This document shows, one piece after another, positions 23,264 through 34,714 of a DNA stretch of 64,000 nucleotides (the stretch's first letter is position 1; each line of letters opens with the position of its first letter). Source of the stretch: Diphasiastrum complanatum (taxonomy: Eukaryota; Streptophyta; Lycopodiopsida; Lycopodiales; Lycopodiaceae); NCBI GenBank assembly GCA_029204225.1, contig CM055095.1, positions 61,547,910 through 61,611,909 of the forward strand, in the 5' to 3' direction. A program made the position numbers and the translations under genes. A model generated the notes under the pieces. The model ran no database searches and was not told the origin of the DNA. It saw nothing but the letters and a program-made list of their open reading frames with translations.

Positions 23264-23631
23264 TACATTTTAACTCATGATTTCTGACAGGCGAAAAATG
23301 CGAAAAAGGCGGTACTGCATTTTTGCACGTAATTTCTGATAGGCGAAAAAGGTGACACTACATTTTTGCACGTAAATCCTGACAGGCAAAAAATGCGAAA
23401 AAGGCGACACTGCATTTTTACATGCAATCCTAACAAGCGACACTATCGGGTTTGTAGAGAGAGAAAATACGACACTGTTGTCAAACTCCGTGTATTTCTA
23501 CAGATTATGTAAAAGCACTTGTAATTCTGCACACTGTATAAAGACACGAGAAAATCCGCAAAAATGGATAAATAGTTGGATGGAGATTAAAAATCGATTA
23601 GTCGATTAGTAGGAAAGAGAGTAATCCAACA
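23262..23631 (-). repeat. Partial LTR, inverted relative to 19616
   Basis: The minus strand starts TGTTGGATTACTCTCTTTCC at 23631 and follows the LTR at 19616, including the CGACACT...GTAAAAATGCAG internal subunits. It is cut after ~370 bp and fused to gag sequence. Confidence 0.75.
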
Positions 23632-24020
23632 CCTCTAAATTCAAATATTTGAAGTTTGAAGTTAAGGTTTTATTTTCTTCACACACTTCAATGTGCTTTA
23701 AACTTTAGCCAATAATCTTTATTACATGGCTTTCTTATTTATTTTGAATTACCAAAGTTTTACCCATACCATAAACCAAAAAAAAAATTCTTGACTACCT
23801 TAAACTGCTTCTATTTTTTTTTTTCAATCCTTCAAATCCCTATCTTGGCCCGTTTTCAGAAATGTTTAACCACAAGCCCAAGCTCACTAGCTTTAACTCC
23901 TAAATCGTTACCCACAAGCTTTTATCCATGGGCCAAAGAATGTATAGTTGAAAAAAAAAGGAGGGGGATGAGGGGAGCAAAATAGACCCTAAAAAGAGAA
24001 AAATAAAGGGGGAGGGGAGA
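23632..24020. other. Non-coding, nothing recognised
   Basis: AT-rich flank between the inverted LTR and a CA/TG microsatellite block. Confidence 0.3.
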
Positions 24021-24215
24021 TTTGGAACACACATGCGTGTGTGTGCATACACAACACGCGCGCACGCACACACACACATGTGTGCACACGTGCGCGCACC
24101 TATGTGTGTGTGTGCGCGTGTTTGTTGTGTGTGTGTGTGAGCTTCCCCACACACATCGAATGTGTGTGTGTGTGCGCATTCACACACAGACACACACACA
24201 CACACATCTCCATAT
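24021..24215. repeat. Mixed (CA/TG)n microsatellite block
   Basis: Alternating purine-pyrimidine runs (CACACA, TGTGTG, GCGCGC) form several short self-complementary arms and have Z-DNA-like composition. Reading frames here are artefacts. Confidence 0.85.
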
Positions 24216-24293
24216 ATAAAACGTTTTGTGGATGAGATATATTGTATGAAGTATAGAGTTCTTTTTTCTCCTTACCTCCCTCCCATGGGCCCC

Positions 24294-24441
<148 letters not shown>

Positions 24442-24533
24442 CATAGGCTGACCAACCACCCATAGAGGGAGGGATATAAAACAAGGGGGTTGCCTCCATT
24501 CCATTAAAAATAAATATATCAATACATAAGCCT

Positions 24534-24555
24534 CCCCCCCCCCCCCCCCCCCCCC
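24534..24555 (+). repeat. Poly-C tract, 22 residues
   Basis: Twenty-two uninterrupted C residues; unusually long for AT-rich DNA and a likely assembly or sequencing weak point. Confidence 0.9.
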
Positions 24556-25990
24556 AACACACACACACTGTTAGCCGAATTTTTGACACCAAAAATCGAG
24601 CTAATTTTGCTATAGTATAGAAATCGGCATGTAAAAGCCGCACAATTGCAATGTAAAAATGGCTAAAAATTGCCAATAGTTAGGGGTCCCAGCCCGCCCG
24701 TAATGTGGCTAGAGAAACTTTGGCCTTAAAATTGGCCTTTAAAATTTTTGACGCCCTTTAAAAAATCGGCCTCTAGTATCATTTCGGCTACTATGCCAAA
24801 ATCTTGCAATGTACTGTGATTTTTGATACTAATATAAAAACCGAAGTACCGTGTTTTTAGGTCTGCTGCTCAGTGAGGAGAGGGGGCTCAGTCACCACCA
24901 ATACGGAATTGCGAGTAAAAAACAACAACAATGGGTAAGGTTAAGGGGGTTACAAAATGAAAAATCAAGGGGAAGGTCAAATGGAAATGAGAACCCAATT
25001 GATAGCTAAATGGGCCATGACCAAGGTCTAAAGGGAGTAGCCACATGACACCTAAAAGGCTAACTCCATTAGACATATGCTAAGAAGGCCAAATCAATGT
25101 GAAAAAGAGATTGGAAGACCCCTAATTGGGAATATGGTTAGTGAAGCAATTAAAGAACAAGTGGGTATGGCAATTGGCAAAAGTGCCCTTCTAATTGGCA
25201 CATGGAAAAGGGCCAGCCATAATTTAATGCTACCAAAGGGACAAAGGGTTCATCTAGCTACCATGGGCCTAAAAGCAAATAGGCATGTGAATTTGCAAGG
25301 TGCCTTTCCAATAGGCACATGGAGGAAAAAATCAAATCACATCCAATGCCCTATGCAAAGCTGTGAAAAGATGAAAAAAAGGTAGAATGGCTATTTGAAA
25401 GGGGAGGTGGGCCTCAACTCCATAAAAGGAGTTGAGCGTTCTCATGGGAAGGATCTTCTCCTGATAGCTACCAACTTCCTTCTACTATGTTGAGTTTTCT
25501 GCCTGTTTAGAAATGTGTTCTCTAGATGACTCTCTCTCTAGTCATTCTCATGGGAAGGACTGGTGTGTTGAGTTTTACTGCTGCTCAAGAGTGTGTTCCC
25601 AAGCTGATGTGCCAGATCTCCTCTTTTTATATTCAAGAATGTGCTGAGTTTTGCTTCTATTCTCAAGAATGTGATTATAAATTGGTGTGAGAGATCAATA
25701 AATTTTCCATCTTGCATGCTCTTGTGCTGGAATTTTACTGCCTGTTTGCTTTGATTATGAGAGAAGGGGGTTGTTGTTGTGATTTTGTTCATCTCTCACA
25801 TCCAAAGCTTCTCCTTTGTGTTTCAGACTGTACTCTCAGGGGAATGATCTCATACTGCTGAGGTGAATTTTCTTTTGTGCTCTCCAAAGGATGTTGAAGG
25901 CTATGATTCAAGAAGATAATGGCGGTGTCTTGTTCTGAGGAATGTAGGAGTTGTTGCTGGTTGCAATTCCCTCTATTTTCTCTGCTGTAG
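24556..25990. other. Non-coding, with short internal repeats
   Basis: A 25077-25385 plus-strand frame exists but contains a duplicated ~40-bp word (TAATTGGCACATGGA / CAATAGGCACATGGA) and no known motif, so I do not call a gene. Between 25430 and 25800, repeated words TTCTCATGGGAAGGA and GTTGAGTTTTxCTGC suggest degenerate LTR-like subrepeats. Confidence 0.35.
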
Positions 25991-25999
25991 TGTCCAACA

Positions 26000-27440
26000 A
26001 AGGCAAAAAAGAACTTTATCCCAACAATTCACCTAGGAGAGACATCTGCTCAGGAACCTACAGTTCAAAGATCTACACGACAACGAGAACAATTTGATTG
26101 TTTTGTCCCTTAGGCGTTTATCAGTCATGATGAACCTACCATTCTTGCAGAAGCATTGTCAATGTCAGATGTAGACAAATGGAAAGTTGTCATGGACACT
26201 GAGTACAACTCATCGAGGAAGAAGAAGACCTGGCTCTTGTTGATCCTCGTGCAGGTACAAAACTAATTGACACTAAGTGGATCCTCAAACTAAATCTTAA
26301 GACAGATGGATCAATATCTAAATGGAAAGCACGATTGGTGGTTAAAGGATATGAGCAAGTATATGGAATAGATTACACTAACGTTTTTAGTCCAGTGGTA
26401 AAGCATCAATCTATTTGAACCTTGCTGGCTATAGCTGTTGTAGAGGATCTGGACATTCATCATAGGACGTCCAGACAACATTCCTTCATGGATACATACA
26501 AGAAGATACTTTCTATTATCAACCAAAAGGTTACATCCTTCAAGGCCAAGAGCATATGGTATGTAAATTGCATAATTCACTTTATGGCCTCAAGCAAGCT
26601 CCTAGGGCCTGGTATGAAAGAATTAATTACTTCTTGTTGCAACACCAATTTACTTCTTGCTCCACAGACTCAAATGTGTATCTCAACTGTAAAGACCCAA
26701 GCTATGTCATAATAGCCTTGTATGTTGATGATTATTTGATTATCAACAATTCAAATCAGTTACTGTACGAAACAAAATCTTTGCTTTGATTTAGATCAAG
26801 TTCATTACCTACTTGGTATGGAGATCACCAGAGATCGCGCAAACAAAAGGATCGCTATAAGCCAAGAATTTTATTTAATCAATAGATATGGCATGGAGGA
26901 CTGCAAGCCGATAGACACACCCATGGATCCAAACTATCAAAAGACATGTGTCCCAAAACTGAAGCAGAACAGAAAGAGATGTGCAGACACCCTTATCAGT
27001 CAATAATCAAGTCTATAATGTATTCTATGATCTACACACGGCCTGATCTAGCATATGCGATAAGCACACTGTCACAATACATGTGTAATCTAGGCTTACA
27101 ACATTGGAAGGATCTACAAAGAGTATTGAAGTACATTCAAGCTACGAAGCACTATGCTTTGTGCTATAATAGTAATACAGAAGCTGCACTTATATTAGGT
27201 CACCTATTTAGATTCAGATTGGGCAAGAGACGTTGATACCAGAAAGTTCACGTCTGGTTGTATTTGTTTCCTTGCAGGAGGACCCATTTCATGGAACAGT
27301 AGAGAGCAAAAATGCATTTCATTGTCCTCTATAGAATTAAAATATATTGCAGCTACATCAACAGTGAAGTTGATTATTTGTCTCAGACGGTTACTACAAG
27401 ATCTGCAATTTGCACAGATCAGTCCAACTATACTCTAGTG
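26000..27440 (+). pseudogene. Copia reverse transcriptase and RNase H relic
   Basis: Scattered over three frames: RSTRQREQFD (pre-RT linker, about 26075), LIDTKWILK-like and YGLKQAPRAWYERINYFLL (26556-26640), the catalytic YVDD in ALYVDDYLI (about 26715-26740), HYLLGMEITRDRANKRIAIS (26810), CRHPYQSIIKSIMYSMIYTRPD (about 26980-27045), and the RNase H words DVDTRKFTSGC and SSIELKYIAA (27230-27350). At least three frame changes make it non-functional. No LTR or primer site is attached on either side. Confidence 0.85.
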
Positions 27441-27933
<493 letters not shown>

Positions 27934-28540
27934 CCAGGGGTTGATCTATAGACACAAGAGACCGCATAGGACATGTAGTATAGGAGGGGTTTTCAAGGTT
28001 GGTCTAACACGTGGGGTTTGGAAACTAACCTACAAAGAATGAGACGATTTTTTATTGTTGGATCATGAATACCTAAGCAAGCTACTCTAGAGCAAGTTAT
28101 GCACATATCCCATTTTAATAAGCTTTTTCCTCCTTGCAACAAGATTTTTTGAAGCTCTTAACAAGGAGGTTTATGAAGGACCTAGAATAAGGATAATAAT
28201 GGAGACAATATATAATCTTATCAAAATTAGGTAATGCACTCACGTATGATAAAAATCTAATTGGGGAGGTGTAGAAATAATGACTATTTGCCATAAGTAG
28301 ATTGGTTTGATGTAGTTTATCAAATTTTTCTAAGTTTAACATTAGAGCTAGCAAGGCTATATGTAAAATCCTATTAGCTAGTGTTTAGGATAAGCCTCAT
28401 ATCAATGTAATTATGTGAATACAATGTGCGTTGTTGTGACAACTCTCTCTTTCTCTCTTGTGTGTGTGGATAATTCAATGTGATGTGGTGATGCATGTAG
28501 CTAGAGTAACAATGTGAATCAATGGATTGGGATGTTCATT

Positions 28541-28552
28541 TGGTACCAGAGT
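28541..28552 (+). other. Possible degenerate copia primer site
   Basis: TGGTACCAGAGT differs from TGGTATCAGAGC at two positions and follows ...GATGTTCAT. It may mark an old LTR end, but no second LTR or gag was found. About 1.1 kb downstream (28553-29674) is non-coding. Confidence 0.3.
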
Positions 28553-29674
28553 TTGCAAAGAGCTCCATACTGAGGTGAGAAAGTTCGTCAAAAGATTTAA
28601 TTGAAAAAAGATTGAAAAGAATATAGAATAATTTTGTTCAACTGAAAAATGAATGAAAAATTACATTTTGGTGCCTGGAAAGTCTTCACAAAGAGCTTAG
28701 AATGCACATGGAGCATAGTGTCAAATTTGGACAAAAGTGGACAATCGTATAGAACTTTATAGTTTTGTGTGTATTTTTTTCAATAAGCTGAGAGAAATCG
28801 AGCTAGAATACTCATTTATTGGCCAGCTTCAACGATACAAGTTGCTACAAAGTTTTTAGCCCGTAGGTAGTGATAACTTCACATTGGATCAAATTTTAAA
28901 AAAAGATATTTCTTTGATTTATGGCTTTCAAAATTAGTTTTAGAAAAACAACTCAATAGTACTCTTTTTTTGGATTGAAACCTCTAATCCAAGACATAAA
29001 TTATTAGAAGAGAGGTAGGAGAGCTTGTTCAAAGCATCTGATTAATTTGAAAATATTTGAAAATCGACAAAAATTGATTCAAAAATTTGGAAAAAACACA
29101 CTTTCTCTTCTCCATGGATCACGTGCCTAAGCGAGTGTCTCAACATTGTGTAAAAAAGTGCATCTCTAGGAGCATGAGCATGCATTGTCATGCAAACAAC
29201 TATGAATCACAAGATCTTTGCCCTCATTTTTGGACAATGTAGATCACATCATCATTTTCACATTTTGAAAGTTTGAAAGGGTATTTGACCTTTGATATTA
29301 CTAAATTATTTCATTCTAAAAAAAAAAATTGTGAAGGAGATTGAGCTATTCACTGTGAAAGACAAATTTTCCTCACATTGAAGAATTACTTCAAAAACAA
29401 TAAATTTTTTTAACTAATGCTAGAGAGGGCCTTTTTATTTGAGTGAGAAAGTACATACTGACAATGTTCATGGACATAAAGTTCACCCCAAAGTGAACAA
29501 TTGTCAAATTTTGAGTCTAACACTTTAATCATGAAAGCAACTTTAAAAAAACAATCACATCATTTATGCAAACGATGTTTATAGGTTGCAAAAGGCTAGC
29601 GAAACCTAAAGGAGAGAAGGCAAAACCCAAATTTGTCTTCTCGCGATTTTGAAAGTTAGTTATGATGTCATTGT

Positions 29675-30317
29675 TGTCAGAAATTGTGAACTCTTGCAAC
29701 TTTGTCGCGAAGCAAAACGAAACGAAACGAAGCGAGGGCAAACGATTTGCAAAAGTCAAACACACCTCGAGGACCAAAAGACACGAAACAAAACGAAATG
29801 AAAAGAAAACGAAAGAAAACAATTCGCGCTACCAGCTGACAGCTCGACGGGCGTGGTGTCTTGTACTTCATGCTCAACTGAAAGAGTTAGCAATAAAGAG
29901 AATAACTAGCTAGTTGATTAGCATTAACTACTCTTGTAATTCTCTGTTTAGCTATCTTGTAAACTCCGCACAGTGGAGATATAAACACAACTTTGAATCA
30001 ACACAAGATAGAGCAGAAAAATATCAGGAAAGAAGAGATAGAGAGACAAAAATAGTTGTGCATGAAACTCTGCCAATGAGAAAAACGCAATGATTGAACT
30101 GAGTGTCAGGCCGCCAATGAGTGAGACACTGATCATCTCGCTCAAAACTCAAAAACTGATAATACAACTCCTCTCCTCTCTATCTCATTGCTTTTTGTCA
30201 TCTTGATTGTTAGAATGATTTATGTTCTGTGATCTGTAGTCGCATGCCTAGGATCTTGAAAGCTTCCACAAAAGAAAACTAAACAAAAAGAATTTGTTCG
30301 CAAAACCGTTCGCGACA
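29675..30317 (+). repeat. 5' LTR of copia element (643 bp)
   Basis: It starts TGTCAGAAATTGTGAACTC and ends ...CCGTTCGCGACA directly at the primer site. Its first ~190 bp match the 3' LTR at 33013. It contains CGAAGC/ACGAAAC-rich internal runs. Confidence 0.88.
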
Positions 30318-30329
30318 TGGTATCAGAGC
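30318..30329 (+). other. Copia primer binding site (tRNA-iMet)
   Basis: TGGTATCAGAGC immediately after the LTR end. Confidence 0.9.
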
Positions 30330-30382
30330 ACGGAGGTTATCACTTCTGATATCTAAACAATGATTTTCTAGGCAACAATAAT

Positions 30383-31280
30383 ATGGCTACAACCATCCAG
30401 ACGAGAATAGCAATCAGTCTTGATGGTAGAAACTATAGAGTGTGAAAACTCAAAATCAAAACACTTCTGAAGGGTGAAGAAATCTGGTCGGTGACAGAAC
30501 TCACAGAGGTGCAGCCTACAGAGGGAGACCCGAGGAGAGCTGAGTGGATCAGAAAGGATGAGCATGCAATGGCGATCATCCTTTCATCCATTAATGAAAA
30601 ACTATGAAGGCAGCCATGCAGCATGGGAAAGACTAAAGTAGAAGTACGAAGTGAGGACTGTCGCTTCAGTGATGCATCTTTACAATTAGCTGCAATCCAT
30701 ATGATGGGATGGCAATCAGTTGGATCAGCACGTTGAGAAGATTAGAACGATCGTCGCTCAACTCTCTGCATCTGGACAGGAACACCAGGTCCCAACACCA
30801 CAATAACTGATGTACTTCATGAAATTTCTGCCTGCGTCCTATCAGCCATTGAGAATGCTCATACTAAGTCTACCAGATATGACATTCGACAAAGCAATCA
30901 GTCTTGTCGCTGATGAGAGACTGATGAGAGACGAAGGAGAAGGAAGCAGTGATCAGGAGAAAGCTCTCTTCACGAAAGGAAAGAACAAGAACAAGAACAA
31001 GCCCAGATTTGACAAGACAAAGTCTTCGAGCAGAGGCAATGACAATCAACAATCTTATTCTTGTGATCACTATCACAAACCAGGACACACAACCAATAGA
31101 TGCTGGTTCAATCCAACGATACCTTGCATGCACAAGAAGAAGGGGAACTCTGCATACGATTGCAAATTCAACCCAAAAAGAAAAAACAAAGCTGACAAAG
31201 CAAATATTGCAGAGTCATCCAAGGATGCAGACAAAGGTGACGAAGCTTTCACAATACTAGATGAAGCTTCAACAAGCTAA
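30383..31280 (+). pseudogene. Copia gag, degenerate
   Basis: ATG at 30383 begins MATTIQTRIAISLDGRNYRV and meets a stop within 25 codons. Several frame changes follow up to 30810. A clean frame then covers the C-terminal half (30810-31280): LSLPDMTFDKAISLVADERL, a lysine/asparagine-rich basic stretch, and a knuckle-like SCDHYHKPGHTTNRCW, where the first cysteine pair is altered (C-x2-Y in place of C-x2-C). A second Cys-containing stretch, PCMHKKKGNSAYDC, follows. Confidence 0.8.
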
Positions 31281-31284
31281 ACTT

Positions 31285-31510
31285 AACAAGACTACGATGT
31301 AGTCATTGATTCAGGAGCAACACCACACATCAACTGCAACAAGAGAATCTTGATCGACTTCAGAGAACTCGAAAACAACGGAGCAGTGATTCTAGGTGAT
31401 GGGAGCCGACACAATGTCAAGAGCATCGAGACTCTACAACTGCGAACATTGTCAGGTCAAGCAGAGCTTCCAGGAGCACTCTACGTACCTTCACTAAGAA
31501 AAGACCTATA
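31285..31510 (+). pseudogene. Copia protease, joined to RT by a deletion
   Basis: YDVVIDSGATPHINCNKR (about 31293 onward) is the protease active-site region, followed by VILGDGSRHNVKSI and LPGALYVPSLRKDL. At ~31508 the sequence passes straight into the RT start (KIIDCKWIFKRKM). The whole integrase, roughly 1.2-1.5 kb in a normal element, is missing. Confidence 0.8.
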
Positions 31511-32125
31511 AAAAGATCATCGACTGCAAGTGGATATTCAAAAGAAAAATGAAATCAGATGGCACTGTTGGACGCTACAAAGCAAGGCTTGTGACAAAGG
31601 GCTACACACAAAGGTACAAAGTTGATTATTTCGACATGTATTCACCAACGGTCAAGATGACAAGCATTCGACTGCTCCTTGCATATGCTACACAACACAA
31701 TCTGGAAATTGATCAGATTGATGTAAAGACAACCTTTCTCCACGGAGATCTAGAGGAAGAAATCTTCATGAAGCAGCCTGAAGGATTTCAAGACCCCGAC
31801 AATCGACAATATGTCTGTCGGTTGCAGAGATGCATTTATGGTCTGAAGCAGGCATCATGAGCTTGGTACAAGAACCTCAACAGTCTTTTGAAGTCTTTAG
31901 ACTTCAATCCTACACAACCAAACTATAATGTCTATATAAAGAGAGTAGGAAGAGATTTTGTGATTCTGACTATTTTCGTGGATGATTCTCTTATGATAGG
32001 AAGCTCCTTGATGCTAATCAAGGACACGAAGAGTCAGATTTCTGAAAATTATGAAATCGCAGATTTGGGAGAAGCAACAAAATGCCTTGGGCTAGAGATC
32101 AGAAGAGATCAAATAAAAGGATAAA
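31508..32125 (+). pseudogene. Copia reverse transcriptase
   Basis: Conserved RT blocks are in order: KARLVTKGYTQRYKVDYFD, SPTVKMTSIRLLLAYA, DQIDVKTTFLHGDLEEEI, CIYGLKQAS (followed by a TGA in place of the usual R of RAW), then after 31860 VILTIFVDDSLMIGS. The catalytic pair reads FVDD, where YVDD is normal. DLGEATKCLGLEI follows. Only a few stops separate it from an open frame, so decay is moderate. Confidence 0.88.
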
Positions 32126-32724
32126 TGCATTTGAGTAAATCAGAATACATTAGAAAAGTGCTGAAGTAGTATCGAATGATGAACTGCAAAGAAAAAGCCA
32201 CACCAATGATAGTTGGAGCCAAATTGACGAAGTAGGATTGTCTGAAAACAGAGGAAGAAAAACAGAAGATGAAAGGTATACCCTACCAAAACTTGATCGG
32301 TAGTCTGATGTACCTTACAATTTGTACCAGACCCGATTTGGCTTTTTCAGTCTATGCTTTAAGCCAATTCTCTTCCGATCCTGGCATGACACATTGGCAA
32401 ATGGCAAAACGAATCCCACAATATCTGAAGGGTACCCAAAATATGGGATTAACCTGCAAAGTAGACAACGCAAGAAAAGGATTCGAGCTGCACCACTGCA
32501 GTGATGCAAGTTGGGCGAGCTGCAAAGATGACAACAAGTCCGTGACAGGAGGATGTTCAATGGCGTGTGGAGCAGCAATCAGCTGGATATGCAAAAAGCA
32601 AACCTTGGTAGCTCAATCCTCATGCGAAGCTGAATATGTCGCAGCTTCAAAGATGGCGAACGAGGTAGTTTGGTGGCAGATGATGTTGGAGGCAATAGGC
32701 ATACCACAAGGAGAACCATCCTGA
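32126..32724 (+). pseudogene. Copia RT thumb and RNase H
   Basis: From 32269 an open frame reads YQNLIGSLMYLTICTRPDLA, then the RNase H core: CSDASWASCKDD, KSVTGGCSMACGAAISW, LVAQSSCEAEYVAAS. Two upstream stops (near 32168 and 32233) break the link to the RT. The usual DADWAG of copia RNase H reads SDASWAS here. Confidence 0.88.
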
Positions 32725-33003
32725 GAATCTGCACCATGGAAATTCCAACACCTGTGCCAAGCCTAGACTCCTACAGATACAACCAAATGTATCTGTCCTA
32801 GGATCCTGTCTTCCATTCAAAGACAAAACATATACCTTTGAAGTACCATCACATTCGAGATTTGATCTTGAAAGGAGAACTCAGGGTCCAGTAAATAAAA
32901 TTTGAAGACATGATTGTAGATCTGCTCACGAAGCCGCTTGACAAACCACTCTTCGCAAAGCAAAGAAAGGCATTTGGATTAAGCATACAAAGTTACAAGG
33001 TTC

Positions 33004-33012
33004 AAGAGGGAG
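33004..33012 (+). other. Copia polypurine tract
   Basis: AAGAGGGAG directly before the 3' LTR start TGTCAAAAATTGTG. Confidence 0.8.
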
Positions 33013-33203
33013 TGTCAAAAATTGTGAACTCCTGCAACTTTTTCGCGAAGCGAAATGAAGCGAAGGGCGAACAATTCGTGAAAGTCAAACATACCTTGAG
33101 GACCAAAACACACAAAACTAAACGAAACTAAAACGAAAGAAAACAATTCACGCTGTCAGCTGCCAGCTCGACCGGCGTGGTGTCTTGTACTTCACGCTCA
33201 TCA
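33013..33203 (+). repeat. 3' LTR, truncated after ~190 bp
   Basis: It matches the 5' LTR from TGTCAnAAATTGTGAACTC to CGTGGTGTCTTGTACTTCA (29675-29875), then ends abruptly at ~33203, where unrelated coding-like sequence begins. The remaining ~450 bp of LTR are absent, so the insertion-site duplication cannot be checked. Confidence 0.85.
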
Positions 33204-33388
33204 GAAACAGCTTTTTCTCATGTTTTGATAGCACCACTGAGTATTGCTATAGAGTGCCTGCAAGATTTAATTATGTTGGGCAGTTTCCAGCTGAAGTGAT
33301 TCATTTTTCTGAAACCATCACGATCAATCAGTCGGTTGATCTCAGCCCAGGACTGCCAGGAACATTGCAGCTGATGTTGAGCTAGCAG
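33204..33388 (+). pseudogene. Possible terminal exon of an unidentified host gene
   Basis: Directly after the broken LTR a frame without repeats reads FFSCFDSTTEYCYRVPARFN and later VDLSPGLPGTLQLMLS before a TAG at ~33386. CATCAG at ~33203 could be a splice acceptor. The composition and proline/glycine spacing look like genuine coding sequence, followed by a 3'-UTR-like stretch. I do not recognise the family. With its upstream part replaced by a retroelement it is probably a dead 3' fragment. Confidence 0.4.
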
Positions 33389-34093
33389 CAACAGCAGTAA
33401 TTCACTAATAGACGAACATACCCACCCCAAAATAACTTAGATGAGACATATGGCTGTATATACCAGTACAAAACAACCTCATATATCACTTTCTTAGTGA
33501 ATATTTGATGCGGACAGATACATCGCACAGGAACGGAGGAAAATGCCACCATTGCATGCGTATAGATTTTGGCAATGGGTTAGCTCAAGCCTCAACGTAA
33601 AGATTCCAGTGAGCTTAGCTATTGATTCCGATTGAAAGCAAATGTTAAGAAGTCATTTCTAGTGATCATTTTTGAGTCTGCATCACTACGAGTACAGCAG
33701 CAAAGCGTGTGAGGGAGACCACTATCTCTCTAATTTGGGTTTCTATCAGGTTTGTTTGTATATGCGAGTGAGACGGTTTCGGAACTTTCGGGCGATTGAG
33801 TCAGCCGTTAAGAGATCAAATCTCATGAGATTCAGCGAATCAGCTGGCAGTTAAGTGGGAAGTCACATTAAGTACAAGAGCTTGGCAGAGTTCATTTTAG
33901 GTAAGGATTTTGGAAGGTGCTCGGCCTAAAAATTTTTGGAAAGCCAAACTGGGTAAAATGGCTCGCATTCCATTGCATAATGGATAGTTAAACTTTATTT
34001 TGACCAATCTGACGCTACCACTTGGCAGGCCTGCGCCTTACGTCTAACACATATGTGGAATGAACACTAATTTTAATTTCAGTGAAAAAAACA
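33389..34093. other. Non-coding, possible 3' UTR then nothing
   Basis: No coding or repeat feature. The first part may be the 3' UTR of the exon-like fragment ending at 33388. Confidence 0.3.
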
Positions 34094-34142
34094 GGTGACT
34101 ATTTTGCTTTTTAATGTTCCAAAAATGGGCAAAATAGTCACC
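34094..34142. repeat. Perfect 14-bp inverted repeat with 21-bp loop
   Basis: GGTGACTATTTTGC (34094-34107) and its exact complement GCAAAATAGTCACC (34129-34142) flank 21 bp. It could be a hairpin or a remnant of paired transposon ends. Confidence 0.75.
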
Positions 34143-34175
34143 AAAAATTCATAGTCTTAGCACAAGTGTCTCTAT

Positions 34176-34177
<2 letters not shown>

Positions 34178-34211
<34 letters not shown>

Positions 34212-34218
34212 CTCTCTG

Positions 34219-34264
<46 letters not shown>
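34178..34264 (+). repeat. (CA)n-(CT)n compound microsatellite
   Basis: CA from 34178 to 34209, then CT with TGTGTCTG interruptions up to 34264. Confidence 0.9.
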
Positions 34265-34267
<3 letters not shown>

Positions 34268-34639
34268 AGCGATCTATCATCAACAAAGGTGAAAGAAAGA
34301 CATTATTATCAAGTATGTACGTCAAGAGTTGTACACACACATAATTTATCACATTAAGTGAGAAGGACAAAAGAGATGAAGGGTGCCAAAATTTCTCTCT
34401 TTTATTTGACTAGTTTCACATTGGGGAGAAAGTCAAGTCCCTCAATTTAAAGGTCCTTCCATAGATAAAGAAAATTGCCTTCACATCCAGCGAGGCCTAC
34501 ACCATGTTGGGGCAACCCAAGCTTGTTGTTTTAGCTTTGGCATGGTTGTCCAGCAAGTTGCCTTGGTACTGGCGACTAGATTAGATAGAACTTACCAATC
34601 AAAAGAAACATTTTGAATTTTGAATGGATAAGAGATGGA

Positions 34640-34641
<2 letters not shown>

Positions 34642-34712
<71 letters not shown>
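34642..34712 (+). repeat. (GA)35 microsatellite
   Basis: About 71 bp of pure GA. Confidence 0.95.

Positions 34713-34714
<2 letters not shown>

Noticed and set aside
25077-25385. 102-codon plus-strand frame with an ATG
   Set aside because: It contains an internally duplicated ~40-bp DNA word and no recognisable motif; probably chance.
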